Below, piece after piece: positions 8,438 to 17,049 of a DNA stretch of 64,000 nt. Location of the stretch: NCBI GenBank assembly GCA_020850535.1, contig JADZEM010000217.1, positions 46,017 through 110,016 of the forward strand. Reading direction: 5' to 3'. Under the pieces are notes generated by a model. That model did not search any database. It saw only the letters and a program-made list of their open reading frames with translations, and was not told the DNA's origin. The stretch comes from Chloroflexota bacterium. GTDB taxonomy: Bacteria > Chloroflexota > UBA6077 > JACCZL01. The position numbers and the translations under genes are program-made. Each line of letters starts with the position of its first letter. The first letter of the stretch is position 1.

Positions 8438-9667
8438 TTACCGCAGCAGGATCTCGGCGTCGCGGGTCAGATCGCGGGTGATGTTCTTCTGGTGGGCCTC
8501 GTTGGTGCCGCCGCCGATCTCCAGCAGTTTGGAGTCCCGCCAGAGCCGCTCGACCACGCCATCTGCGACGTAGCCGTACCCTCCGAGCACCTGGATGGCG
8601 CGATCGGCCACGTCCTTGGCCATGGTGGCCGCCACCAGCTTGACGCCGTCCGAATCGACCCGGTTGCCGGCCCGGTCCAGGCGCATACGGCGCGCCACGT
8701 CGTAGACGTAGGTGCGGGCCGCCCGCCACTGGGCGTACGACTCGCCGATGTGCCGCTGAATCTGGCCGAAGTCGCGGATCGGCCGGCCGAAGGCGATGCG
8801 CTGGTCGGCCCAGCGGACCATCTCGCGCAGGCAGCGCATCCCGATACCCAGCGACATGGCCGCCAGGGTCACGCGCTCCAGTTCGAGATTCCGCATCATG
8901 TGACGGATGCTGCCGCCCTCGTCGCCCACGAGGTTGGCGGCCGGCACCGGGCAGTCGTCAAACACCAGCTCAGCGGTCGGGGAGGCCCGGCAGCCGAGCT
9001 TGCCCACGATCTTCTGCCCGAGGCTGAAGCCGGCGAAGCCGCGCTCCACGATGAAGGTCGAGATCGCGCCCTCGCCGGTCCGGGCGTAGATCAGAAACCG
9101 ATCTCCCAGCGTGCGGTCGTCGGTGGCCCCGTTGGTGATCCACATCTTGCGGCCATTCAGGATATAGCGGTCGCCCTCGCGGCGCGCGGACGTACGCATC
9201 GCCAGCACGTCAGTGCCGCCCTCTGGCTCGGACATGCCCATACCGCAGACGGCCTCGCCCGAGATGGCCGACGGCAAGAGGCGTTGGCGCTGCTCGGCGC
9301 TGGCGTTGCGGGTCAGGTTGTTGACAAAGAGGATGGTGTGGGCAAGGTACGAGAGGCAGAAGCCCGGATCCGAGGTTGAAAGCTCCTCGTGCACGATGGC
9401 CGCTGCCACGGCGTCCATGCCAGCCCCGCCATCCTCGACCGGGACGGTGAGGCCCAGCAGGTCGAGGTCGGCGCAGCGCCGGAAGAGGGGCAGATTGAGC
9501 CGCTCGTTGCGATCGTGCTCGGCGGCCTGCGGCTCCACCTCCGCCTGCACGAACTCGCGCATCGTCTCCCGCAGCAGCCGATGCTCATGGGTCGGGTTGA
9601 ACGTGTCGAGCGTCGTCCACGCGGCGGCGTCGCCAGCGTCGTTCCGATCGGTTCGCATCTCAGCCAC
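8438..9667 (-). CDS. Acyl-CoA dehydrogenase, isovaleryl-CoA dehydrogenase-like
   Basis: A 409-residue flavin enzyme that would oxidise an acyl-CoA to the 2-enoyl-CoA and pass electrons to ETF. The N-terminal helical domain, the beta domain (CGMGMSEPEGGTDV, NGRKMWITNG) and the C-terminal domain (FGRPIRDFGQIQ, IQVLGGYGYV) are all recognisable. The catalytic base seems to be Glu264 in LELERVTLAA, the location used by isovaleryl-CoA and long-chain enzymes. The usual MCAD position near the C-terminus reads EIGGGTNEAH, with Gly instead of Glu. That pattern favours a branched-chain substrate such as isovaleryl-CoA, but this is inference from family knowledge. Confidence 0.92.
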   Translation of the reverse strand: MAEMRTDRNDAGDAAAWTTLDTFNPTHEHRLLRETMREFVQAEVEPQAAEHDRNERLNLPLFRRCADLDLLGLTVPVEDGGAGMDAVAAAIVHEELSTSDPGFCLSYLAHTILFVNNLTRNASAEQRQRLLPSAISGEAVCGMGMSEPEGGTDVLAMRTSARREGDRYILNGRKMWITNGATDDRTLGDRFLIYARTGEGAISTFIVERGFAGFSLGQKIVGKLGCRASPTAELVFDDCPVPAANLVGDEGGSIRHMMRNLELERVTLAAMSLGIGMRCLREMVRWADQRIAFGRPIRDFGQIQRHIGESYAQWRAARTYVYDVARRMRLDRAGNRVDSDGVKLVAATMAKDVADRAIQVLGGYGYVADGVVERLWRDSKLLEIGGGTNEAHQKNITRDLTRDAEILLR

Positions 9668-9832
9668 CTCCCGAGTGCGCGCACGTCCGGACAGGTCCGG
9701 CGCCAGTCCCAGCGCCCAATTCAGTCCCAGGATTCGATCATAGGCAGCGCGTCACGGAGAGGCAACTCTGCGCGCGGTGGCGCTTGACGACTGGGGTATC
9801 ATGAACGTAGCCGCGGAGGAGAGGGTACGGGC

Positions 9833-10057
9833 ATGCTACGAGCAGGCGCTGGCCTGTGGATGGCGGTCATGTGCGTCGGAATCCTGGTGACGTCGCTTGC
9901 GGCGACCGTCTGCCTCAGCATGATCGCCTACTACTCAGCCGTGCCCGGCAAGGTCTACCCTGCGCTGGCAGCGTTCGGGGGCGGGGCCGTACTGATGCTG
10001 ATGGCCGGCGCGCAGCTTGACCGGCTGGCCGCCGCGCGCCGCCGGAACGGCGAGTGA
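9833..10057 (+). CDS. Small two-helix membrane protein, unknown function
   Basis: A 74-residue protein not recognised as a known family. It has two predicted transmembrane helices (about residues 8-32 and 42-60) joined by a short YYSAVPGKVYP loop and ends with a basic tail (RLAAARRRNGE). A strong AGGAGAGGG site lies 7 nt before the ATG, and a TATCAT -10-like box lies upstream, which argue for a real gene. It is in a head-to-head gap between the acyl-CoA dehydrogenase and clpS regions with no clear partner. Confidence 0.65.
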   Translation: MLRAGAGLWMAVMCVGILVTSLAATVCLSMIAYYSAVPGKVYPALAAFGGGAVLMLMAGAQLDRLAAARRRNGE

Positions 10058-10111
10058 CGCGCGCGCCGACCTCGGCCCGGGTTATGTCGGTCCAGCCCAA
10101 GTCAGCCCAGG

Positions 10112-10414
10112 CTATGTCGGCTCGATGGTCGCCGTCAGGCTGAAGCTCTCCAGCCGCTCTCGGTACAGCTCAGCCGGCTCCAGCGGACAGACGATCACCA
10201 CGGCCCGCCCCTGGTTGTGGGCTTCGAGCATGATCTTGATCGCCTTCGTCATGCCGACGCCTGGCACGGACTTCATCAGCGACCGCACGACGTGATCCAT
10301 CGAGTTGACGTCGTCGTTGTGCAAGATGACGGCGTACGGATCGAGCGCCCGCGAGCGCGTGCGCTGCTCCTGTTCTTCACGTGGGATCGTGGCCGGGCCG
10401 GGTGAGGTCGCCAT
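10112..10414 (-). CDS. clpS: ATP-dependent Clp protease adaptor ClpS
   Basis: A 100-residue N-recognin that binds the N-terminal domain of ClpA or ClpC and delivers N-degron substrates to ClpP. The core has the family signature PYAVILHNDDVNSMDHVV (Asn/Asp-Asp residues that bind the alpha-amino group), then KAIKIMLEAHNQGRAVVIVCPLEPAE. The His of EAHNQG is also conserved in the family. The N-terminal 25 residues are flexible, as usual. GAGG lies about 5 nt before the ATG. No clp chaperone gene is adjacent. Confidence 0.95.
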   Translation of the reverse strand: MATSPGPATIPREEQEQRTRSRALDPYAVILHNDDVNSMDHVVRSLMKSVPGVGMTKAIKIMLEAHNQGRAVVIVCPLEPAELYRERLESFSLTATIEPT

Positions 10415-10447
10415 GCTGCCCTCATTGTACCCATCGCTGCCCCGCCA

Positions 10448-11167
10448 CTACGACGCATGCGTCCGTTCGCTCCGCGACTCCAGCCACGCCTGCGCCTCGC
10501 GGTACAGTGCGATGCTCAGGGCCAGCCAGACGCCGCCGATGAGATACCCGCCCAGGACGTCTGTCGGCCAGTGCGCGCCGTCGTAGACTCGCGAGACGCC
10601 GATAGTCAGGACCGGCGCCGAGAGCAGTACGACCAGCAGGCGTCGCCAGAGGGCATTGCCGATGGTGACGATAGACAGGAAGATCAGGAACCCGAAGATC
10701 GCCGTCAGGTTCAGGACATGGCCGCTCGGAAAGCTGCCCGTGGGCAACTGCGTAGCGACGTGCACGAGGTCGGGCGACGGACGCGGGCGGTCAACCAGCG
10801 GCACGATCAGGAACCACAGGCCGGCGCTCCCCACCGCCGAGAAGGCCAGCATCGCCGATTCCAGCCGCAGCCCCAGCAAGAACAGCCCCAGGATCACCAC
10901 ACCCCAGACGATGTTGCTCTGTGGCGGGAATCCGACCCAGGCGATGGCCTGCAGAAGCGCGCCAAGGCCGGGGATGCTGAGCGCCTGAATCCAGCGCGTC
11001 AGTTCGAGATCCATCGGCAGTTGTCCGACGGTCCGGCCGAGATAGGCCAACAGCGCGGCGGTAGCCGTCGCGACCATGACAAAGATCAGAAACCGTGACG
11101 AGCGAAGGTGGCTGCTGTGTCGTCGTACTTCGCGATACGCGCTGGCCGACAGCGCCCCGGTTGCCAT
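10448..11167 (-). CDS. PAP2 family phosphatase, membrane-bound, copy A
   Basis: A 239-residue integral membrane phosphatase-fold protein. AGGGG lies 7 nt before the ATG at 11167, chosen over an upstream ATG at 11191. Motif 2 (PSGH) and motif 3 (SRVYDGAHWPTD) of the PAP2/PgpB superfamily are intact. Motif 1 ends in DRPRP, but the lysine expected six residues before the final RP is Val (VPLVDRPRP). The paralog at 11258 has Lys there. Five or six hydrophobic helices are present. The family acts on undecaprenyl-pyrophosphate, phosphatidate or similar lipid phosphates at the membrane. Activity may be altered by the missing Lys. Confidence 0.9.
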   Translation of the reverse strand: MATGALSASAYREVRRHSSHLRSSRFLIFVMVATATAALLAYLGRTVGQLPMDLELTRWIQALSIPGLGALLQAIAWVGFPPQSNIVWGVVILGLFLLGLRLESAMLAFSAVGSAGLWFLIVPLVDRPRPSPDLVHVATQLPTGSFPSGHVLNLTAIFGFLIFLSIVTIGNALWRRLLVVLLSAPVLTIGVSRVYDGAHWPTDVLGGYLIGGVWLALSIALYREAQAWLESRSERTHAS

Positions 11168-11257
11168 GGCTCCACCCCTCCAGCGCCTCACGGTGAGCGT
11201 GAGGCGCGGCGCCTCGCGGAAAAGCAGAAGCCGTGCCAGGACCCAGGCTGCTTCAGG

Positions 11258-12010
11258 TCAGGATGACGTCGGCGACCGCGGTGGCGCAGGCGGCGACGGC
11301 CGCATCAGGCCGGTCAGCCAGCGGTAGAACTCCAGAAGGACCAGGAGATACGCTGCGCCGAAGGCGTACCCGCCGGCCACGTCGCTGACCCAGTGGTGCC
11401 CCAGGTAGATGCGCGAGACGCCAACCAGCGCGATCATCGCCGCGCAGAGCGTGAGAACGGCGAGCCGGCGCCAGCCGGGCCGTGCGCGGATGTAGACCAG
11501 CGCGAAGACCAGCCCGTAGAACGCCACGTAGCCGGTGACATGGCCGCTCGGAAAGCTCGACTCGCCCACGCGGCTGAACACCTGGACCAGATCCGAGGGC
11601 GGGCGCGGCCGGTCGATCGCGAGTTTGACCAGCGACGCGAGCCAGAATGCCCCCGGTGTCGCCAGGAGCAACAACCCTTCTCGATACCACCGGACCCCGA
11701 TGAAGGCCGCCACGGCGATGGCGAGGATCAGGTCGCTCCACGGCCAGTACCCCACCGCGCTGACCGCGACCATCAGCTGTATTGTCAGCGGATGGTCGAG
11801 CCGCTGGATCCACAGGGTGACGGCAATATCCAGTGGCGTGCCACGGGCATCGCGGAGCACGCTGGCAAGCAGGCCGAAGGCCGCGAGCAGCGCGACGAGC
11901 GCCAGGATGACGAGCCGTGCGCGCCGGTCGAGGCGTCGGCGCAGCCACGCCCGGAACCGGGACCGCCGCCGGCGCGGACCAGACCGCGGTTCGTGCGCCA
12001 GCGTTGCCAT
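11258..12010 (-). CDS. PAP2 family phosphatase, membrane-bound, copy B
   Basis: A 250-residue paralog of copy A, 90 bp upstream on the same strand. All three catalytic motifs are complete: KLAIDRPRP, PSGHVTGY and SRIYLGHHWVSD. The N-terminus is very basic (PRRRRSRFR...RRRLDRR), followed by about six transmembrane segments. It probably dephosphorylates a lipid phosphate on the outer face of the membrane, undecaprenyl-PP being one candidate. A conserved genomic pair of PAP2 genes with one degenerate motif 1 suggests division of labour, or decay of copy A. Confidence 0.92.
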   Translation of the reverse strand: MATLAHEPRSGPRRRRSRFRAWLRRRLDRRARLVILALVALLAAFGLLASVLRDARGTPLDIAVTLWIQRLDHPLTIQLMVAVSAVGYWPWSDLILAIAVAAFIGVRWYREGLLLLATPGAFWLASLVKLAIDRPRPPSDLVQVFSRVGESSFPSGHVTGYVAFYGLVFALVYIRARPGWRRLAVLTLCAAMIALVGVSRIYLGHHWVSDVAGGYAFGAAYLLVLLEFYRWLTGLMRPSPPAPPRSPTSS

Positions 12011-12077
12011 GACTCTCGGTCTCTGCGCGGGATTCTGAGGGGATCAAACAAGCCCCCTCGAACCTCGCAGGCGATGC

Positions 12078-12172
12078 AACCCGCATGCCGCATGGCAACC
12101 CGCATGCCGCATGACAACCCGCATGCCGCATGGCAGCCCGCATGCCGCATGGCAGCCCGCATGCCGCATGGC
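12078..12172. repeat. 19-bp tandem repeat, 5 units
   Basis: Five 19-bp units (consensus AACCCGCATGCCGCATGGC, with A/G variation at position 2 and one GAC ending). It lies in the divergent intergenic region between the PAP2 gene at 12010 and the DUF1206 gene at 12269. Each unit carries two palindromic CATG words. There are no spacers, so it is not CRISPR. Confidence 0.95.
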
Positions 12173-12268
12173 ACGTCCCATGCGTTTTGCACGGACCAGT
12201 GCGAGCGGCGTGGGCGCTCTGCCGGCGGCCCGCACCCATCACGCGCGATTGAAACGGGAGTCCTGGTC

Positions 12269-13147
12269 ATGCACGCACCTGCCGCGACGGCACCGCGAAC
12301 CCAGGGGCCGCTGGACGATGTCGGACGAGGAATCGAGGCCGGCGCACGGGCGACCAGGCCAGGAATCGAGATCCTCGGGCGGCTCGGATACGCCGCGAAA
12401 GGCGCAGTCTACATCCTCATCGGCGTGCTGGCTGTCCAGGCGGCGGTGGGCGAGGGCGGCCAGGCGACTGACCAGGCCGGCGCACTCACCCGCATCGCGA
12501 GCCTGCCGTTCGGCAAGGCGATTCTCGGCCTTCTGATCGTCGGCTTGATCGGCTATGCGCTCTGGCGCACCGCTCAGGCCGCTATGGACACCGAGCACCA
12601 GGGCAGCGACGCCAAGGGCCTCCTGACGCGCGCGCTCTGCCTGGGCATCGCCGGCACCTACGGCGGACTCGCACTCTCGGCGCTGAAGCTGCTGACCAGC
12701 GGCCAGGCGAGCGCCAGCAGCAGCGAGAAGACCCAGGGGTGGACGACCTGGCTGATGGATCAGCCGTTCGGCATCTGGCTCGTCGGACTGGTTGGCGCGG
12801 CGATCGTCGCGAACGGCCTGGCGCAGTTCTACAGGGCCTACAAGTCGAGCCTGACCGACGATCTCCACCTGACTGACGTTGGCGCGCAGCACGCCGACCT
12901 CGTCACGAAGATCGGGCGGGCAGGCTACGCGGCCCGTGGTGTGGCGTTTGTCATGATCGGCGGCTTCCTGGTCGGGGCGGCAATGCACCACAACCCGAGC
13001 GAAGCCCAGGGTCTCGATGGCATCCTCGCCACGCTGGTAGCGCAGCCGTTCGGGCCGTACCTGCTGGGCGTCGTCGCCATCGGGCTGGCTGCGTACGGCG
13101 TCTTCGCACTGGTCGAGGCGCGCTACCGTCGGATGGTGATTCTGTAG
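12269..13147 (+). CDS. DUF1206 family membrane protein
   Basis: A 292-residue protein with the three-repeat organisation of DUF1206. Each repeat opens with a G-R-x-GYAAKG- or GYAARG-like motif (LGRLGYAAKGAVY near residue 40; IGRAGYAARGVAF near 220) and contributes two membrane helices, giving about six in total. The ATG at 12269 has GGGAG 9 nt upstream. The function of the family is unknown; it is common in Actinobacteria, Chloroflexota and cyanobacteria. The promoter region contains the 19-bp tandem array that it shares with the divergent PAP2 gene. Confidence 0.9.
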   Translation: MHAPAATAPRTQGPLDDVGRGIEAGARATRPGIEILGRLGYAAKGAVYILIGVLAVQAAVGEGGQATDQAGALTRIASLPFGKAILGLLIVGLIGYALWRTAQAAMDTEHQGSDAKGLLTRALCLGIAGTYGGLALSALKLLTSGQASASSSEKTQGWTTWLMDQPFGIWLVGLVGAAIVANGLAQFYRAYKSSLTDDLHLTDVGAQHADLVTKIGRAGYAARGVAFVMIGGFLVGAAMHHNPSEAQGLDGILATLVAQPFGPYLLGVVAIGLAAYGVFALVEARYRRMVIL

Positions 13148-13260
13148 GTCGGCACGAACGGTTGACCGAGCAGAGGCTCGCGCCAGCTCACCGGAGGTCC
13201 AGCGCGGCGGCCCGGACAGCGTGCCGCAGTCTGGGCCGCCCGCGCTCTCGGCGCGTGGCC

Positions 13261-13367
13261 AGAGCGATTGCATGTTCGTCGGTGTTCCCATACCGGCGTG
13301 AGACGCGTCGTCGGGGCGTGAAAGCCCCGACGACGCTGCACGACGCAGTCATCATGCGATTGCCCTG
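13261..13367. repeat. MITE-like dispersed repeat, copy 2
   Basis: A 107-bp element with ends AGAGCGATTGCATG and CATGCGATTGCCCT. The central perfect hairpin has 12-bp arms CGTCGTCGGGGC (13306-13317) and GCCCCGACGACG (13324-13335) around a GTGAAA loop. Its right 43 bp are identical to the partial copy at 35079-35121. It fills the gap between the DUF1206 gene and a convergent glycoside hydrolase gene and may serve as a bidirectional terminator. Confidence 0.85.
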
Positions 13368-13437
13368 CTCCGGTGCGGAGAGGGGGCTCAGGTGCGACCC
13401 CCCACGCTACCGGTCTCCGTCCACGCGAGATCGCCTC

Positions 13438-15468
13438 TCAGCGGCAGCTCTCCGAGGGGCGAACGCGCGTCTCCTGCCAGTCCTTGTTGTCGTCGCCACC
13501 GTAGATCCACGGGGCCGGATCCATCTTGACGCCGTCCACCGCGACGAACATCTCCAGCCAGCGCTCGCCATTCTCGGTGCGGGCGTACGAGACGTCCACG
13601 TTGTTGAAGTCCCAGACGGGGTAGGTCACGCCGTTCTCGGTGGCGTAGCGCTTGGAGCCCTTTGCCAGCAGAACCGGATCCTTCTCGCGCTTCTTCACGC
13701 CTTCCGGCCGGGCCGTTGGCGATGCGGAGGGCGTCGGGCTGGCCGCTGCTCGTGGACCCGCCGCCGATGGCGACGGCACGACGACCGGCGTCGTCTCGAC
13801 CGGGACTTCCTCGTAGTGCCGCCACGCGTACAGCTCGACCGAGTCAGGGTCGTAGCGGCACGCCACCGAGGCCGTGCTGCCCGGCATCAGGAGCTGAGCC
13901 GTGACGTTTGCACGAGTCGCCTCGGTGACTGGCGCGCTGCCAATCGGCCAGACGACCTCGATCCGGCTCGCCAGCCGGTCGGTCGGCAACGGCATCACCT
14001 GCTCGTCGACGATGACCGGGTCGCCGCCGATCAGGTAGATGCTCGGGTCGCGCGGGTCGGCGTTATGGCTGGATGGCTGCAGGTCGAGCGCGTAGACGCC
14101 GTTCTTCGCCTGAATCGTCTCGGTCTTGCCGGACTTGTAGATGAGGGTCGCCTGCTTCGCCGAGGCCAGGACGTTGTGCGTCACGGCTTCCGGCGAGGTG
14201 TTCCAGGCAACGATGGTGCGGTGGTCGCCGCGCTCCATCACGACCTGGGCCACCTGCGATGGCCAGATGAACTGGGTGCGGCTATCATTCGAGCGGACTA
14301 GCTGGGTGTAGTCGGCCGGACCGGGCTTGTCCTTGCCCGGCCAGGAGAAGACGGCGGACTGCACGTCCGAGAAGTACTGTGCGCCGATCTGGAACGCCAC
14401 GTACGCTGGCTTGGCCGTCCCGTTGTTGCGGATCAGCCCCCACAGCTCGACGTCGTTCTCGGCCTTCTCGTCCGTGGCCTTGTAGACAGCGTACCGCTCG
14501 ACGTTGGCGGCCACGGCCAGCGCCATCGCCTGGATGATGTAGGCCGCCTGCTGATCCAGTGACGCCCGCATCTGGCCGGCCGGCAGGTTGTTCTGGACGT
14601 CGTCATGCGGGATGACGTTGCTCTCGCCGATCCAGATCGGTTTCTTCATGTTCCGCTGGGCCAGGATGTCCCGCATGATCATCGGTTCGGCAAACGAGTT
14701 GAGCGGCGCCGTGTAGGTGTGGACGCTCACGATGTCGAAGTAGTGATTGTTCTTCGCCCGATCCGGATCCTTCCCGATGACCTCCAGGAGCGGCCCCAGG
14801 AAGGGTGGCCGCTGGTGCTCCTTGTCCCACCAGTAGGCCATGCCGCCGAGGATGACCTTGGCGCTGGGGTTGATCTCCTTGGTGTTCAGGTAGGCCACCT
14901 TCAGCAGCTGCGCGTACTGCTCGAACGAGCCATCGAACGTGTAGCGCAGGCCGGGCGTGTAGAGGTCCGGCTCGTTCCAGACGATCCAGTGATCGACCAC
15001 GCCCTTGTGGCGCTCGACCACCTTTCGGACGAACTGGCCCCAGGTGTTGTTCGGATCCTTGTAGTCCAGTTCGAGGCCACGCGGCGGGTCGACCGGCCGG
15101 CCCCTGTCGGGCCACGGCGACGCCCACTGCGGCGTGTAGATCAGGATGCCGGCCATGGTCACGCCACGGCGGGCCTGGGCCTTGATCGCCTCATCGGTGA
15201 AGTAGAGCTGCGTCCAGGAGTTCGGGCCGTCCTTCTGGATCAGCGACCAGGGAAAGATGATGCGATCCCAGCGAGCGCCGGCCTGCCACGCCAGGTCGGG
15301 CTGGACGATGCCCTGCACCATGCCGAAGCGCCCATCGTCGGTATCGACGGCTGGAAGTGGCGACACGACGGCGGTGCGTGGCTCGGCGGCGTGGGTAATG
15401 GACGATGGCAGCGACGCGAACAGGACGGTGGCGGCGAGCACGGCGAGGAGGAGCGGTCTCGACTGCAT
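13438..15468 (-). CDS. Secreted glycoside hydrolase, clan GH-A TIM barrel (GH39/GH5-like)
   Basis: A 676-residue exported protein. The N-terminus is a signal peptide (MQSRPLLLAVLAATVLFASL, cleavage near THAAEP). The catalytic barrel spans about residues 45-400, with the acid/base at Glu166 in WNEPDL and the nucleophile candidate at Glu282 in WIGESNV. A beta-sandwich-like region follows (about 400-590). A Pro/Ser/Thr linker (SPTPSASPTARP) then leads to a 75-residue C-terminal segment with no recognised domain. It would act outside the cell on a polysaccharide or glycoside; the sugar is not predictable. Two other exported members with the same active-site pattern lie at 43264 and 45419. Confidence 0.85.
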   Translation of the reverse strand: MQSRPLLLAVLAATVLFASLPSSITHAAEPRTAVVSPLPAVDTDDGRFGMVQGIVQPDLAWQAGARWDRIIFPWSLIQKDGPNSWTQLYFTDEAIKAQARRGVTMAGILIYTPQWASPWPDRGRPVDPPRGLELDYKDPNNTWGQFVRKVVERHKGVVDHWIVWNEPDLYTPGLRYTFDGSFEQYAQLLKVAYLNTKEINPSAKVILGGMAYWWDKEHQRPPFLGPLLEVIGKDPDRAKNNHYFDIVSVHTYTAPLNSFAEPMIMRDILAQRNMKKPIWIGESNVIPHDDVQNNLPAGQMRASLDQQAAYIIQAMALAVAANVERYAVYKATDEKAENDVELWGLIRNNGTAKPAYVAFQIGAQYFSDVQSAVFSWPGKDKPGPADYTQLVRSNDSRTQFIWPSQVAQVVMERGDHRTIVAWNTSPEAVTHNVLASAKQATLIYKSGKTETIQAKNGVYALDLQPSSHNADPRDPSIYLIGGDPVIVDEQVMPLPTDRLASRIEVVWPIGSAPVTEATRANVTAQLLMPGSTASVACRYDPDSVELYAWRHYEEVPVETTPVVVPSPSAAGPRAAASPTPSASPTARPEGVKKREKDPVLLAKGSKRYATENGVTYPVWDFNNVDVSYARTENGERWLEMFVAVDGVKMDPAPWIYGGDDNKDWQETRVRPSESCR

Positions 15469-15668
15469 CCGAACCCCAGGACTGTGAGGTAGGTGTGGGT
15501 ATTGGGGCGAACTCAGGCGTTCACCCGCGACCAACGGTTGACGGAACGTAGACGCAGACCAGTATCGGGGATCGGTCCCGACGCGGTCCATTTACAGAAC
15601 GCCCCGCCAGAGGGTTGGTTTCGTTTGGCCGAATCACGAACGTGCTACACTCGCCGCCGCTGAGGGAG

Positions 15669-15908
15669 GGCGACGCGCCGAACCGCGCGGGACTGGACGC
15701 CGACGACGCCGTCAGCGTGATCCTCAAGGATCTCGTGCTGATTCACGAGTTCGCGCGGGACCACGGCGCCCGGCTCCCCCTGGGCGGGATGTCGCGGGAG
15801 CTGTACCGGGAGGCCGTCGCGCTCGGGCACGCCAACACGGACATGTCGGCCATGTGCCTGCCCCTGGAGCGCATCGCCGACACCGAGATTCGCCCAAGAT
15901 GCGACTGA
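15669..15908 (+). pseudogene. C-terminal remnant of a 3-hydroxyisobutyrate dehydrogenase-like enzyme
   Basis: About 60 residues (from VILKDLVLIHEFARDHG through PLGGMSRELYREAVALGHANTD to MCLPLERIAD) match the C-terminal helical domain (NAD-binding 11) of beta-hydroxyacid dehydrogenases. The expected N-terminal Rossmann domain (GxGxMG) and catalytic Lys are absent upstream; the preceding sequence is only a short unrelated stretch. This is best read as the surviving 3' end of a deleted gene, although a short frame starting upstream is still open and a TACACT -10-like box lies before it. It is flanked by the divergent glycoside hydrolase and an apparently empty gap. Confidence 0.7.
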
Positions 15909-16318
15909 TGCGCGGCGGATTCCGACCGTTTTTTCGCATATCTCGCCCTGACCCTCTTGTCAGCTTGATGCGCTGAGGCGTATACCGTCTCTGGCGAGTC
16001 GTTCGTTTGTGTTTTGGGCAGTTCAGGCGTGAGTTGCCCCTCACCCTCGCGAACGGACGACAGGCTCTGTCGCGACCCCCGTTGCCGCTGCGCCCGTGCG
16101 CGGATCGCGATGTTGACGGACTGACCGGCTCCGACGTTCCTCATCCCTGGACCCGGCCTGTCCGTCGCGGATGACGGTCGATGCTGCTTGCACGCCGCCA
16201 GCGCCAGACGTGGCAATGGTTCGACGTGGCAGGAGAAGTCGCCGCGTCCACCGTCCGCGTCTCGTCCGGCCCACAGGCCCGGTTCTGGATGCGGTCGATC
16301 ACGCGCTCAGGAGAGCTC
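15909..16318. other. Intergenic gap, no gene seen
   Basis: About 410 bp. The first 150 bp are more AT-rich than the surroundings and contain a T6 run near 15930; the remainder is GC-rich without a convincing frame. The frame of the 3D-domain protein extends back to 16181, but the region lacks a ribosome binding site. Probably promoter and 5' UTR for the gene at 16319. Confidence 0.5.
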
Positions 16319-17023
16319 ATGCCGCTGGCAGCGGTTGCATGCGCGTTTGCCGCGCTGGTTCATGCTGGAATATCGCTTGCGTCGATCGTGCCCCTGTCGA
16401 CGATGCCAGTGGGCGACGTCGTCCAGGCATCGGCGTCGGAGGCCAGACAGGCCGCGGCGGCGCTGGTGAAGGCTCGCAGGCCGCGTCCACAGGCGCGGCC
16501 CGTCTGGGTTGCGCCGCACGCTGAGACGGTGCTGTATGCCGGGCCTGACCCCCAATCCGAGGAGGTGGCCCCCCTCCACCAGTGGGCCGGTCTGCAGGTC
16601 GAGGGGCCCTCTCGCGGGCATCGCATCCCCGTGCTCGATCCATCCCGACAGCTCCACGGCTGGGTGCCGGCCGCCGACGTGGGGCCAATCGATCCGTCCC
16701 TGCTGGGGACGGCGTACCTGCCGCCGATCGGCCGGCCGATTGCCTGGGCCGGGCCGGCCCGCGTGACGATGTACACCTGCGTGGAGCTGGGCGGCTGCGC
16801 TCCGACAGCATCCGGCCTCTGGCCGGAGCCGGGGATGGTGGCCGTCGATCCGAGCGTGATTCCGCTCGGATCGACCGTCTGGATCCAGGGCGTCGGGACG
16901 TTCCTGGCGACGGACACGGGATCGCTGGTACGCGGTGCGCACCTGGACATCTACAGCCTGAGCTACCAGGAGGCGCTCAACTGGGGCGTCCAGCAGCGTT
17001 CGATCCTGGTCTTCGACCGTTGA
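16319..17023 (+). CDS. 3D-domain cell-wall protein (RlpA/lytic-transglycosylase-like barrel)
   Basis: A 234-residue exported or membrane-anchored protein. The start at 16319 is set by AGGAG 5 nt upstream and a following hydrophobic segment (MPLAAVACAFAALVHAGISL). The middle has an SH3-like stretch (VLYAGPDPQSEEV...HGWVPAADVG). The C-terminus is a 3D domain, with VAVDPSVIPLGSTVWIQGVG followed by the conserved Asp positions in ATDTGSLVRGAHLDIY. In the family this double-psi barrel cleaves or binds peptidoglycan (as in MltA and Rpf/YabE-like proteins). It is probably involved in wall remodelling or germination-like growth. It lies 26 bp upstream of the MFS gene. Confidence 0.85.
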   Translation: MPLAAVACAFAALVHAGISLASIVPLSTMPVGDVVQASASEARQAAAALVKARRPRPQARPVWVAPHAETVLYAGPDPQSEEVAPLHQWAGLQVEGPSRGHRIPVLDPSRQLHGWVPAADVGPIDPSLLGTAYLPPIGRPIAWAGPARVTMYTCVELGGCAPTASGLWPEPGMVAVDPSVIPLGSTVWIQGVGTFLATDTGSLVRGAHLDIYSLSYQEALNWGVQQRSILVFDR

Positions 17024-17049
17024 GCTGAGGTGCGCCGGGTGGCCGCGTC

